DNA from: Psilocybe azurescens
Lineage: Eukaryota > Basidiomycota > Agaricomycetes > Agaricales > Agrocybaceae
Assembly (NCBI GenBank): GCA_023853785.1
Contig: JAJIRX010000419.1
Span: forward strand, 1-37,727
Length of the DNA stretch: 37,727 nt
Direction: 5' to 3'
The first letter of the stretch is position 1, and each line of letters opens with the position of its first letter. Position numbers and translations under genes: made by a program. The notes under the pieces were generated by a model. It was not told the DNA's origin. It saw only the letters and a program-made list of their open reading frames with translations, and did not search any database. Below, piece by piece: positions 10,534 to 21,850 of the stretch.

Positions 10534-13431
10534 TTACAGTTCAATGTGATCTATATAGTCTGTGGAGAAGGTCTTATTGTTATCGTTCAATGTGCGTACA
10601 GACTTGTGTCCCCTCAAAGTAGTAACCCAATCTGTGTGTGACTTTGGAGCAGCATTACCTGACCGAATGTCTGCAAGAAGCTTGACAAACCACATTTCAC
10701 AACGCTCTGTCCAGTGGAGCCATCTCATGCTAGCACGAGAAGCCTCCATTGCAGCAGGGCTAGGAAACCACGACCATATGGCTACTTGGTTTTTTGTCTC
10801 TATTAATTGTTATTAGAATAATGTAAATTTGTAATCAAACCCAATAAATCTTACCTGTGTATAGAGAGTATGTACCACATATCGTTGCCATCTCGTTGTC
10901 GGTCAGCTCATCATCACAATAGCGGAAACCGTCAGACAAAGAGGACGAGACATAACAGACACGATGTGTCAGGACTTCAATGGATGGACCGTCTAAAACT
11001 CCATCAGTGCTCAGAAATTCTCTTGCAATTCGACCAATTATTCCACCTCGCAACAAAGCTGCACGTCCTTGAGGCTGCGAGAGGATAGCTTTGCAGCGCA
11101 GCATTGCTGTCTCAAAGTCAAGAGGAGTAAACTTATGCTTTATTGATCTATACGAGGTTGGTGTGAAAGGTTGAGAAATGGTTTGGAGTTGAGGATTGCA
11201 ACGAAGATATGCAAGGGTGCGAAAACGAATTCCTTGCTCAAGAAGAAGACGACCAATGGTGACCATGGTGTGTGGTATCTGACGGTTCCCACCAACATAT
11301 CGGCAAACATATAACGCCACCTCTGCAGAATGAACACCCAAAACCCAGTCACAAGCTGAGGACTTAGGGTACGTAAACACAATAAGATCTGTTGACAGGT
11401 GGCGGATAGTGTGAAATGGGAAAAGATCAGCAGGACGATAGGAGCTGTCAACGGCAAGATCGTGTAAGACAGGTGGGATCACCATGGCCTTGAGAAACAG
11501 AGAAATAAAACAACGGATGGCACGTTCGTTAAGCGCTGATACAGAGGGTGTATTCATAAAGCCCAGTGTTTTTAGTACTGTCGGCCAGACAAGCCAGGTA
11601 GGGTCATCTTTACCCAGGGAATCCATCAGAGGAGGAGTAAAACCGTAGACCAGCCGAAGTACTTCCAAAAGATCCTGAGAGTACATAGGAGATGGTGGTT
11701 CTTCCGCAACATCCATGGCCTGGACAGCTGGATGTGACAGAGAAGAGGGCTCAGGAGCTTCGGCGAAGGACAAAAATTGTATGGTTGTTCATCGTCATAC
11801 CCATCATCAAAACCACCATCCGAATCTGAATCATCTCCTAGATCATCCGCGTTTGCGGAGGTAAAGGCAAATTCTTCACAGAAGTCCCACTCATTTGCGA
11901 TGGCGTTATACAGTCTTTGGGACGACCTGTAATCAGAGTATGTACTCTCCTTCGCACGGCGGTCAACACGCCCTGACGCATGTAAACCTCTTGGCCACCG
12001 GAAGACTGGATTTTTGTCCAGACATACATAGTTGCGCTTTGAATCGGCCTGTCCCGTTCGCGATTCTCTCGACGTTGACGATCTGTACTGGATTCCACTC
12101 GCGATCATCTCTGCTTGCCGTTTCTCCCTGGCTGCGAAGAAGTCGTCAAGTGGTTGTACAGTTTTCCTCTGTCAGCTGGGGCGACTGAGATCAGCCCTTG
12201 GGTTGGGAAAGACGCTGCCGCCTCTGCAGCTGCTCGGTTCTCCTGGTGACAGAGTGCAGTCAGCGTTTGAAGGTACTGTGCACCAACAGCATGGTCTGGC
12301 AGGCCATTGACACGGGTTTCGTTGGTGAATTGAGCTTCAGTGAAGGTGAAAACAAAAGATGGAGCGTAATCGAGGCGCAGGAGATCGAAAGCTTCCTGGT
12401 TTACTGTTTTATGTTCAAGATAGAAATATTTTTGAAAGATGAGGGTGGCTAAAGGCAAGTTCGGAGAGGTGAAGAGTAAGGTTAATGCCTCCTGGACAAG
12501 ACCAACAGGGGGCTGAAGGTACGAAAGAGATAAATCCATCGCGACGGCCTTCTCCTCCCGACTGGTCCATGGGAAGAATAGAGGTATATGGTGAGAGTGG
12601 AACCATTCGATAGAGGGGCGACGATTATCCACCTCCGTCCATTGAAATACAACCCCGCACGCGGAGTCCGGAGATCGAACTCACAGACCGTTGACAAAGC
12701 GAGACCGTTAAGCCAGAAAGGGGGATAGCTATGTCTGTCCTCTAACATAGTATACCAAGGTGGCAGAGGTGGTGACGACGACGAGTGAGACGTGGGTTTA
12801 TCCTGCCGAGGGTGCAATTCGATGGATGATATGAGATATGAGAGGAATCCCATCCAGATGGAATACCAGTCTCTGGACAGTATAATCATTCGCTTCGAAA
12901 CGCTGGACGATCTGTGAGCATGATCGTAGTGGAAGGATGATGGTTTTGGTGGAGAATTGCCGGGGATTCCAAAATATAGACGAATGTTGTTTCCAGCTTC
13001 TACAATGAGTTCTTCATGCTTCTTCCACGCGAATATATCATCGTAGCACATCCTGAAACGGTCCTCCGCCACCTCTGGAGCCGCTGGCATGACTTTGACT
13101 TGTTCGATACGTGGCATCCAACAAAAGGGCTCGAATGGGGCGGAGGTGAAATTGGGGGACAATGGAACAAAGCTCATCCATCCCCAAAATCCGACCACCA
13201 TACAGGTTGCTTGAACATCGAGGCATTGAGGCGATCTTGTTCGAATGGGTCAGGGGTATAGTTCGTGCGATTAGGAATCACGACCGGGCGATCACAATTT
13301 GGAGAGTAATAGACTGTGCCGTCGTGAAGAAACACGCGGCCTTTAGAGTAGTCGAATGTAGGTGTGGGCCGTTGAGGAATGTCGGGCTTAAACGACAAAT
13401 ACCATAGATCACGAATAGGAGGTAAGGACAT
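10534..13431 (-). CDS. Large conserved protein of unknown function, element gene 1 (~950 residues)
   Basis: The start is the ATG at 13429-13431 (MSLPPIRDLWYLSF). The main exon runs 13431 to 10855, a 55 bp GTAAGA..TAG intron spans 10800-10854, and the last exon ends at 10534 (SLYT joins ETKNQVAIWSWF in phase). Recognisable blocks, in order: WWSDFG..WMSFVPLSP, RENRERDRP..MYVW, ANEWDFCEEF, an acidic run DDSDSDGGFDDGYDDE, a helical region, CYVSSSLSDGFRYCDDELTD, and a tail with WLHWTERCEMWF. I recall homologues in many Agaricomycetes, often in several copies, with no known function; no catalytic motif is visible. Frame is recovered by adding one base at homopolymers near 13182, 12653, 12162, 12011 and 11772, plus one shift near 12090. 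Its upstream region carries GGAATATCC repeats. Being inside the TIRs, it is element cargo or an accessory transposition gene. Confidence 0.72.
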
Positions 13432-13552
13432 AGCTACCAGATGAAGATCAATAATAGCACGCGATTTGATGAAAAGAAGACTTACTGAACAATAGGGAGT
13501 AGCGAGTTACGCTGGACGCGTTGTTGACGAATGGAAAGATGGGGAGGAATCA

Positions 13553-13725
13553 CTGACGCGGAATATCCGTGTCAGTGGTAGTATTGTTGAAGAGCTCGAA
13601 CTGACGCGGAATATCCGTATCAGTGGTGAGTGAGGTCGAAGAACTCGAACTGACGCGGAATATCCGTATCAGTGGTGAGTGAGGTTGAAGAAATATGGCT
13701 GACGCGAATCAGTGGTTGATCGAAA
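13553..13725. repeat. ~49 bp tandem repeat with a CTGACGCGGAATATCCGTRTCAG core
   Basis: Copies start at 13553, 13601 and 13650. A fourth at about 13699 has lost the GAATATCC middle (CTGACGCGAATCAG). Each core is a near-palindrome, CTGA..GGAATATCC..TCAG. Confidence 0.8.
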
Positions 13726-13835
13726 TGTGACTGATGTCGGAGTCGTCGGAGTTTAAATAAAGACAATCATGTCGTGCCTCCGACATTTCCGTCAGGACAG
13801 TTATGTCGTGCCTCCGATATATTCAGCAAACGTTC

Positions 13836-13956
13836 ACGGAAATCCTGGATATTCCAGGGTTTTTGTTCATTCCATTCCTAATCTACTAACTCGGCCTCAA
13901 CCTTCAACCTTGACGGAAATCCTGGATATTCCAGGGTTTTTGTTCATTCCATTCCT
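13836..13956. repeat. 44 bp direct repeat, period 77 bp
   Basis: The segments 13836-13879 and 13913-13956 read the same. They begin ACGGAAATCCTGGATATTCC and end GTTCATTCCATTCCT, each holding the CCTGGATATTCCAGG near-palindrome. Confidence 0.85.
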
Positions 13957-13991
13957 TTCGTCTTCCTTGGGCACGATACAAATCATCATTT

Positions 13992-15699
13992 CTACCTATC
14001 GACCTCGTATGTCCCACCTACTAGTTTGCTTCTCCACTCAGGATCATTCCAGTCAATCCCGTTTCGCTGAAGCAAACCCTCTACATTTTCGAGGACCCGC
14101 TGTGCCGATATGTGTTCATAGCGGCCACCGTCAGGTCTAGCAAATCCATGTTCGCCGTCACTCCACCAGTCCTGGCTACCATATGTGTTTGTCCAGAGAA
14201 CAAGGAACAGGAAAACGAGAGTAAAATTCATAAGTATCATCACCGTCAAGTGAGTATACCTGGAGCCCCTTATCTGACCCCGAGTTTGCTTGAGCTGAGG
14301 CCTTCTTCAGTTGACAGTAATTTGATTATGTGGACGGCCTACCTGTTTCTCCCATATGTATATAGACGGCCTTTTTCAGACGTCCCACTGGCGATCAAGT
14401 GTGCGTTTGGTGTCGAACAAGCCTAGATGCATTGTGAGTTTTTCAACCAGGAATTTCAAATTAAACAAACTGACGTCCAATGCTTGAATCATCGTCCTTT
14501 TATTTCCGTGCTTCAGTTTCTGGAGGGATTGAGAAGTCCCAAGGGAAAATATGTGGATTTTCCCGTGGTCGCTTCCACATGCAATCGAAGTTTGTTCTTC
14601 GAGAAAACCCCTTGGTGCACAAAAGCTTTTTTCTCGAGGAATGGGAAATGAGTCCGAAGGCGACGTATGTGGGTACTGATAGAGGTCGAAACCTTTCGCA
14701 AGGTTGTCGACAAGAAGCCACTTCATGTCGCCGCTGAAGGCCACATTTCCTCTTGATAAAATAATAGTGAGCATCTGACTATAGCCGAAATTTGGTAAAC
14801 TTACATGCTCGACTTTAGCACCTTATTCCAGTTGTCACTCCCTGTAGCAGCGACCTTTGACAGCCTGAATTCAGGTCAGTAATTTCTCCCGTTGGGTCAA
14901 GTCCTTTCTTACATTGTGCCAGACTCGAGGCCGAATATGGTTATATTATCGCCCTTGCCCATAAATCGAACGCTCCGTGGGATTACACCCTGCATTTCGC
15001 TGGTCTCTTGAAAGTTTTTGGTCCAGGTCACGACCAGAGTACCTGACAGTCTTCAACATATGAAAGGTGGGTAAAAAGAACGATTCGTACCATCTCTGTC
15101 GACCTGAAACACTTTGACCTTTCCAGTGTGACTTGAAACCACTAATCTGTTTCTATTGCGGTCATAATCGATTGACTCGACTGGTTCGTTGAAAGGAAAT
15201 ACGGCTGTACTGGAAAGTTCTTTGAACTTGTCCTAATTCCCTGTGAGTAAACCGTGACAGCAATTTATTTATTTACCACATACCGCTTCCTTGTTTCTGA
15301 TATAGACCAAAACCAGCCCTCTGCCAGTGCCAAAGCACAGCGCCTCTTTATCTGCTGAGAAGCCAGACAACCACTTGATGCAAGTTATTTGACCCCACCT
15401 GCCCAAGTCATCGCTGATGGCTTGGTAGGACCGCTTTGACTCAACATCCCAGATACGTAACTGCTCGTCATCCCCTGAATTGAGTCAGCGACATCTTTGT
15501 CCCGGAGTGATTTCGCTCATACCTCCACTTGCTAAGAACCTTCCTTCATCTGTGAATGCAAGGCAATTAATTGGGCCGGCTGTTCCTGCCAGACGTGCCC
15601 GGAGCCGGTACTCCTGTGAACTTGTTGGTGAGTTGTAATACGGTAACATAATGTATTATTTACCTGTTCAGCTGTAGCTTGACCAAATAAAAATGACAT
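13992..15699 (-). CDS. WD40-repeat protein with C-terminal transmembrane segment, element gene 2
   Basis: About 424 residues in nine exons by eye: 15664-15699, 15523-15613, 15284-15474, 15091-15232, 14912-15042, 14805-14864, 14475-14751, 14343-14422 and 13992-14259. Introns are 38-83 bp, most near 50 bp, and junctions join in phase; my exon 5 reading is one base shorter than its coordinates. It starts MSFLFGQATAEQ. WD40-like blades follow: AGPINCLAFTDEGRFLASGG, LRIWDVESKRSYQ, VVSSHTGKVKVFQVD, SIACGSDHGKIHIFSLG and HLIASGTSEKGRLYTYGR. The last exon adds a strongly hydrophobic helix (ILMNFTLVFLFLVLW) and a ~50-residue tail starting GSQDWWSDGE. So it is probably a membrane-anchored beta-propeller. 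I recall similar multicopy WD40 proteins in Agaricomycetes; function unknown. This is one of the few element genes readable without a frame repair. Confidence 0.8.
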
Positions 15700-15986
15700 T
15701 AGCGTGTGAGAGTGTGAATAGCTGAAAGGTACGATGCGGATGATTGTAAGTGTGTATGTGATGTACGAGATAGTGAGGCAAGCTGACGAGGCAAGTACTT
15801 AAACCTTTCGATTTTTTGTTCAGTATCGCATAGTAACACTATTGTTGGAGCCAATATCCACGCAACACTATTGTTGGTGTCAAATATCCACGACAACTTG
15901 TTTGAAATGTATATGTTCCATTTTTAAAATCATACTCCATTTTTAAATACAATTACATTTAAAACAATGAAAGCTCGCCCTATGTA
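15700..15986. promoter_or_regulatory. Divergent promoter region between element genes 2 and 3
   Basis: A 287 bp gap between the minus-strand WD40 gene (start 15699) and the plus-strand gene at 15987. It contains a 29-30 bp tandem duplication (15835-15863 and 15864-15893), unit AACACTATTGTTGG..ATATCCACG. The ATATCCA part recalls the GGAATATCC core found elsewhere in the element. The promoter role is inferred from position. Confidence 0.5.
15835..15893. repeat. 29-30 bp tandem duplication AACACTATTGTTGG..ATATCCACG
   Basis: Two adjacent copies differ at three positions (GAGCCAATATCC versus GTGTCAAATATCC, plus a terminal base). They sit in the divergent promoter between genes 2 and 3. Confidence 0.8.
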
Positions 15987-16789
15987 ATGCAAATCCAAAA
16001 TTCGTACTTGAGTAATGGCGTTCCCAATCAAATCACATCTTCCACTCATCACATCTCGTATCGACTTCGACTTCAACACGTTACCGCCACCACCAAAGAT
16101 AACGCCTCGCACAAATCTCGCTGCAAATATTCGACGACAGGCTCGTCGAAAGTTTTCGCCCTACGGCCCCCAAGTCGTCTCCGTGATGAAACACCTGTTC
16201 AGGATAATCGCTCGGAGTCACCCCTCTCTGATTTGCCCGACTCAGAATTCCCCGACGATGAAAATCAAGGTGAATCAGCAGAAAAGATCCCCAAACCACC
16301 AGGTGAGGCAGGAAGAAATAAAAGTGGTGGCTTCAATCTTGAAAAGGCCTTGGGTTGGGAAGCCGGTCGTTTTGCTATATTTACGGTGAGTCAGAACATG
16401 TTATTTAGAAGACCAATCCTTACCGGCTAACAGAGTGCCATCAACGACGAAGCCGCTGAGAAGCTTGACAGCACACTGAGTATCTCTAAGCAGAATACCA
16501 GTGTCATCGATGAGATAATCCAACAAGTGAGATTCATAAACTACACTCTAGAGACACTCAGCTTAATATTTGCAGGTCGCGGAAACCTTCAACATTAAGA
16601 ACGTTTATGTGAGGGATTGGCCAATCAGAGAAGCACTAAGAATGCGACTTAAGTACACATCGGATCATGCAAAGAAGAAGGAACAAAGACAGCAGGTGAA
16701 GGACTTAAAGACTGTAAGACTTACATTTGAACCAGATACATGGCACTTATTTTTTTCATAAATAGGCTTTGAGCACATCTAGGGCTTAG
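15987..16789 (+). CDS. Small conserved IPKPPGEAGR protein of unknown function, element gene 3
   Basis: Four exons by eye: 15987-16385, 16434-16526, 16576-16713 and 16766-16789, with three 48-52 bp GT..AG introns and a TAG stop at 16787-16789. The N-terminal half is low-complexity (SESPLSDLPDSEFPDDENQ). Next come a conserved-looking KIPKPPGEAGRNKSGGFNLE and LGWEAG, a helical stretch (SVIDEIIQQVAETFN) and a basic C-terminus (WPIREALRMRLKYTSDHAKKK). I recall proteins with IPKPxGExGRPGRGGY followed by WP..D.I.MRLKYTS as very common in Agaricomycetes, with no assigned function. The basic tail could bind nucleic acid; that is a guess. The start is uncertain: an ATG at 16015 opens another frame, but only the 15987 frame reaches the conserved part. 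No frame break in the conserved part. Confidence 0.65.
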
Positions 16790-17070
16790 CGAACGCTTGG
16801 GTTGAGTTTGCAGTGCAAGTTCATCCACATGATTCATGCGTGCAGGGTTTCATGTGCGGGCGCAACCTTTGGAGTGTTTATTGTATAACAAGGACAATTT
16901 AATTAAAGTGTTAGTCGCCATCAGGCATAAGCCGGAAATCTGTGGGAAAGCATTAAACAAAAAGAAATGATACAATGCAATCGGACTCATGACGTTGTGG
17001 CCTCTGATACTCATCAGCATAAGGAAAATAGAATTTTCAACAAAATAATAACAGATGGAGTGTGTATGAT
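16790..17070. other. Spacer between convergent element genes 3 and 4
   Basis: Convergent 3' ends (gene 3 plus, transposase minus). AT-rich, with no convincing ORF or repeat. Confidence 0.4.
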
Positions 17071-20000
17071 TTAGTACTCTCGAGATAAAGACATGACTGC
17101 TAGGCAACCTGTCTCTTTCCACCTAAAAGGAAGACCAGCAAAATGACATTCAATATCTTGTGGCCTAATGATCACAAGCTGTCCAAGATTTTGAGACCAG
17201 AGTGACGCCTGAAGAATGGGATATTGTTGGAATGGGTCGTCAGGCACAGCTTTGAGGAAGTATTGAACAATAAAATAGATTTCAGTTGTAGGAAGTTGAA
17301 GGATGCCGTTAATTTGTGCAGGAATGGAGGGAAGTGATGGCCGACGAACAAGAATAAAGCTATTACCCCTGTGTCGTGAGAATGTAGAAAATGTCAACCC
17401 ATTGAAGGTGTATAAGCTTAGGATTTTGGCTTCTCGTGGCGTATCAGCATTCTGATAATAGGTTTGAAGAGCCTTGTAATGTCCTTCCGAAAGGGCTTTG
17501 AAATTGCCTCTCACAGGGTCCTGGGGCTCATCTCCATTTTCTTCGAGTGCAAGAAAACGAGAGATATCCGTGAGAAGTGTATTGCGAACTTGAGGATCAA
17601 CTAGTTTCGAAAAAACCACTACAGTTTTTAATGGCTTGGGGGCAACCTCCTTTTAGAAGTAGCGCACGGAGGTTAGATGACTTCACAAAAGAGGTTGATA
17701 TTGTTTCTTCTAATTGTCCTGGAAGACGATGAGAAATATCCAAAACTGTAACTAGACACCATAACTTACCCATTTGTAAATTATTAGGGATACGTTGCAA
17801 AAGGCCAATCAAATCGTTCAAAGGGAAAGTCCACCAGGCGTGCACAGGTCCATAAAGCCGCAAATATTCAGCAAGGTGAAGGGACATATGTTGATTTGGG
17901 AGAAACCGGTATTTAGGAAAAAGGACACGCAGTCCATTTAGATAATTGTGCATGTGGTAAAGATATTGATCAGCCTTTTGGATGATGTAATGCGAGATGA
18001 TGCAATAACAACTGCGGAAACCAATGACAGTGTTACTCCCAATAACTTCTTGCACTGTGAAGAACGGGTATCATTATTCTCCAGGGTATTCCATAACCGT
18101 ATGAGTGTGACAGGAAGGTAGGTTGTACCAAGAGTGCGCCATTGATCTGCCTTCAGCTTGCCATGGCTTGGCTCGCCGAGGTTGGTTGGGACGGATGTGA
18201 GCCAAGATGGAGTGATCATATTTTCGATATCTGCACGAAGTTCATGGATTTCTTGCTCAGTGAAGACTGATCTGTTATTGAACTTAAACTGCGGAGGTTC
18301 TTCAGTTTGTTTACACCGCTACATAAAAATCAGAAATATGAACTTTGGCCAACAAGTGCAGAACTTACCCATGTAAGAATTGACCGAATAAAGTCAGGTT
18401 TATTGAGATGCATTTTGTTCGGGTACATCGTTTGGGCCTTCAGTGATAATGAATGAAATACAAGCTGAAGGGCACCCCTGTGCAGGTTCTCAAACCGTTT
18501 GAAGTAAGCATTGTAACCAGCTTCGGTCGTTAATTCCTTGTTTATTGGAGATTCCAAGATAGTGATCAATTTGTTTAGACTTTTCAGCTCCTTTGGATTT
18601 AACTGGGTTTTTGACTGATCGGGAATACCCAATGAAAGAACAGAGATGCTATCCTGGCCTTGCTTTTCCATTCGAACTCCCAGAATTTCAAAATGTTCCT
18701 GGATCAAGCCAAGGAATAAGTTGTGCATCGCATCAACAACGACGAATCGAGAAGTGTCAAAATATGGAAGACGAAACAACTCAGACCAGCGGACACCAGT
18801 GTCGCTGACCATTTCCTTCTGTTCCTTTTCATCCAGAGCATCTAAATAGGACTGAGCCAGCTCACGAGTCCCTTTATCCGTCCTACGCTCTCCAAGTTTA
18901 GCAAATGCGTCATTAAGTTTGTCCTCTTTTGATGTTGACAGTGGCAAATTGCACACATGCGCCTATGTCTAATTGAAGCAAATCCGGCGACTTTCACGTG
19001 CTGCCAGCAGATCAGAAACCACACAGACAAGAGCGCATCGAACACATCTCCCATAGAAGAAGGCACTTGTGCGTGAAAACGAACTCCAGTATACCAAAAC
19101 TCCAAAAGCTGGTCGATAAGGAGGGAAAGGTAATGATTGAGACAAACGAGGGGTGGTTCATGTGGACCGGGGATAATTCCAAATAAAAACATATTTTCTG
19201 GCTTATATCGCATATCAGGGGGTAGATTAAGGCAGACCATAGAGACAATGCCGATCGACTTCTTTTTCCCAGCTTGTTTGTTGCCCAAAGGATTAAAAAA
19301 GTCAACACAAAGAGAAAAACATATCGACCTTCTTCGCCGCCCATACTAAAATGCTGACCATCCGGGCCTTTGAAGTTACGCAAAATTTCACCATCAAAGA
19401 TGTCTTTCATTTCAATGGGAGGGCTCGATCTATCTTTACAGGGAGTCCAAGCATTGTCCATCTTCTCCTCATACCCCGATCGAGATAGTAACCCTGCCAT
19501 CCAATCTTTGAAACTGAATCCGACAAAGGGTTTAATTGGAATATAAATGGTATGGCCATTTATGCGATGTGGTTTAAGAAGAGGTGTTTTACACTTCCTG
19601 CCTCCTTTGAATTGGCGATGGGTGCATGTATTAGGATAGATGGGAATGGGGAGTCTTTGGTGAATGTCGGTTTATAGGTAAAGTGGCAGTCAGGATCTGG
19701 GCAAACAGCGTAGATAGTGTGTTGACTTTCTAAGGTGAACGCTTTCTCAAATGTACGGGGATCGGCAGGAATGTCATTTAACAGATTGCGATCCCCGGGC
19801 AATAAATTAGGGGCTGAGGGCGAGCAGGGGTTAATTGAATGATGTATTGAACCGTCTTCAGCAGAAAGTTGCAACCACGGCGACTAACACCAAGTAGGAC
19901 TTGGCATGTCAGAACCATAAAGAAGAGAACTTGTAGTATTGGGTCAACGTTATCTAGGATAGGTTTAAAGTGGTGGCCTAAGAGGCAATCAATCAGTAAA

Positions 20001-20827
20001 AGTGGAAAAATAATAAACATAATGACACCAATACCTGTATCAAATGGGAGACCATATGCAGGTGTTTTCATATCCTTTATGTCAGAAAGCCTCTCGGTCC
20101 ACTCTTTCCTTGCGGTTTTCAAGTGAAGCTGAATAGCTTGCAGTTTACGCAAAATTGGATCTTTGGCTGCAAGAACAGCGGGACCCTTGTAAGTTATGGT
20201 TTCAAATCGATCCATGAGCTGGTTAGACGACTGGAGCAGGTTGGCAAGAGGAAAAGGAGCAGGAATTCCGGACGATGGTGGGCTGTCGAGAGGCAGGCAA
20301 GGCGATCCTGGGCTTTCTTGCAAAAGTTGTCAACGTCGGCGTCAAGGTCGGCTAAGCAAAAGAGAATGTTGTCTTCTCTAGAACGTCTCGAATTGGCTTG
20401 ACGAGGGGAGAATGAGAATGAGAATGAGATGAGGGCATCGAATAACCTCCGGAGGGCGAATTCGAGGAGTTTGATGGATGTGGTCGTTCGCCTCTCTCGT
20501 CTTCGCCCTTGTTAGCCCCTGGTTGAGGGAGACCGCTTTGTGAACTATCTCTCGCCCACAGCGAGCCTCCAGGCGTTTCGAATGGTCCGGAAACTTCGTC
20601 AGCGAGAGACACTAGCGCCCGAGATGAGCAGTGAGCTCTTCGATTTGAGCAGTGAGGATTATATCCGTCCCTTTCACTCTCGCAGAGCGTAGATGGGTGC
20701 TTCGGTCATCTGCCGAATGCGCCCTCAAGGTCGAGACGTTGACGCTCCGGCCATTGGGCTCCTGGGTAAGAGGATCGACACCACCCGAGGTGGCGCATCC
20801 ATGTGAGACGCAATAGCAGATGGGCAT
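17071..20827 (-). CDS. CACTA (Tnp2-like) transposase of the element, frame-broken
   Basis: DDE-class transposase expected to cut and join the CACTG termini in the nucleus. The start is the ATG at 20825-20827 (MPICYCVSHGCATSGG); the stop is at 17071 after CLAVMSLSREY. Conserved blocks in order: a Ser/Pro-rich N-terminus; VLTCQVLLGVSRRGCN (~19890); a Cys-rich zinc-like site, YAVCPDPDCHFTYKP (~19680) with TCTHRQFKGGRKC (~19600); NKQAGKKKSIGIV; SELFRLPYFD with VVVDAMHNLFLG (~18730), the hallmark of this family; ITPSWLTSVPTNLGEPSHGK (~18180); LRLYGPVHAWWTFP (~17840); and SNLRALLLKGG. Introns lie at about 18315-18370 and 17727-17780, with others likely. One-base contractions break the frame near 20618, 19648, 19315, 18927 and 17976, and one expansion lies near 17625; the N-terminal third has more. 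In the family these blocks form one continuous ORF. Confidence 0.85.
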
Positions 20828-21850
20828 GATTGAAGTAAGAAGTGGAGAGTGCAGTGGTTTAACCAGAACACCCAAGTGTCGAAATCGTAGAGATTTCCAG
20901 CCTATATTTAAATGTTAAACACAATTCCTTTAGGAAGAAAAGAAAACGTTACCTAAGGAGAGCGTTGTCAAGTAATAACAAAGTACAAGCGCCATCGTCG
21001 TTGCCAAAGCTTGTAGTTATCGGTATGGAATTATGAGTTGATGTGTTGTTTGAGAGAACAAGTACCCTGGATTATCCAGGATACTCGGCCATACGTTGGT
21101 TATCCAGAACAAGAGTGGAAGTGGACACGATTAAGCAGCCACGTTATCGGTGGGAATCAAGATCTAAAAGAGGAGGATGTACGTCTTGTCAACGGAAAGA
21201 AATAAAAGTACCCTGGAATATCCAGGATACCTTAGGGTGGAAACCGTGCATTGGAATATCCAAGACACGGTGAACGAGCCATGATGTGTGCACGCAGGAA
21301 CTTGAAGTCTTGAAGATGAGCCACACACGTCGTGTGACACGACAACTTGTAACACGTGACGACTGAGGTAAGCGATCAGTTGGCGTTTGATTTCGATGTT
21401 TTAAGTTCCTTCCACTCATCCATCGGTGTCCTGGATATTCCAGGGCACTCATGTGTCACTTCATCGGCGACGGTATCCTGGATATTCCATGGTACTGTTT
21501 TCCTTCCTCTTTTGACATGCATGGACCTCATTTTTGGCTTATCTCGCCTCGTGTCATTTCGTCAGCAACGATTTTCCTTCCTCTTCAGCATACACAAAAC
21601 GAACGCTTTACCCCCTACCTTGTCTCGCTTCATCGGCGACGGTATCCTGGATATTCCATGGTACTGTTTTCCCTCCTGTTTTCAATAGACGCGAATCTTT
21701 TCCCTTTCATTCCCCAGGACGACACCGCTTCCATCTTTTTTGGCGACATCGACCAGCTGACGGGCTATATTCCAAATGTAATTACTTGACCGGCGACGAT
21801 TACTACCAACTATGAAATATTATATACCATCAGAGTGCCCAAATGCACCT
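20828..21850. promoter_or_regulatory. Transposase upstream region with clustered GGAATATCC/GGATATTCC palindromes
   Basis: About 1 kb between the transposase start (20827, minus) and the 3' end of the coiled-coil gene (21851). Near-palindromes: CCTGGATTATCCAGG at 21066, CCTGGAATATCCAGG at 21212, TTGGAATATCCAA at 21251, CCTGGATATTCCAGG at 21430, and CCTGGATATTCCATGG at 21477 and 21646. The last two lie in a longer duplicated segment beginning TTCATCGGCGACGGTATCC. Short ORFs here are compositional. Binding by an element- or host-encoded regulator is inferred. Confidence 0.55.

Larger units (their letters stand above)
13432..13991. promoter_or_regulatory. Upstream region of element gene 1 with GGAATATCC palindromes and tandem repeats
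   Basis: Lies between the start of gene 1 (13431, minus) and the stop of the WD40 gene (13992). It holds a tandem repeat at 13553-13725 whose first three copies contain CTGACGCGGAATATCCGT, and a 44 bp direct repeat (13836-13879 and 13913-13956) containing CCTGGATATTCCAGG. The same core appears upstream of the transposase start. A regulatory role is inferred from position and palindromic shape. Confidence 0.5.

Noticed and set aside
17071..20827. KDZ (Kyakuja-Dileera-Zisupton) or hAT transposase
   Set aside because: The DAMHNLFLG, GPVHAWWTFP and WLTSVPTNLGEPS blocks match Tnp2/CACTA-type proteins, and the 3 bp duplication and CACTG ends do not fit the 8 bp duplication of those families.
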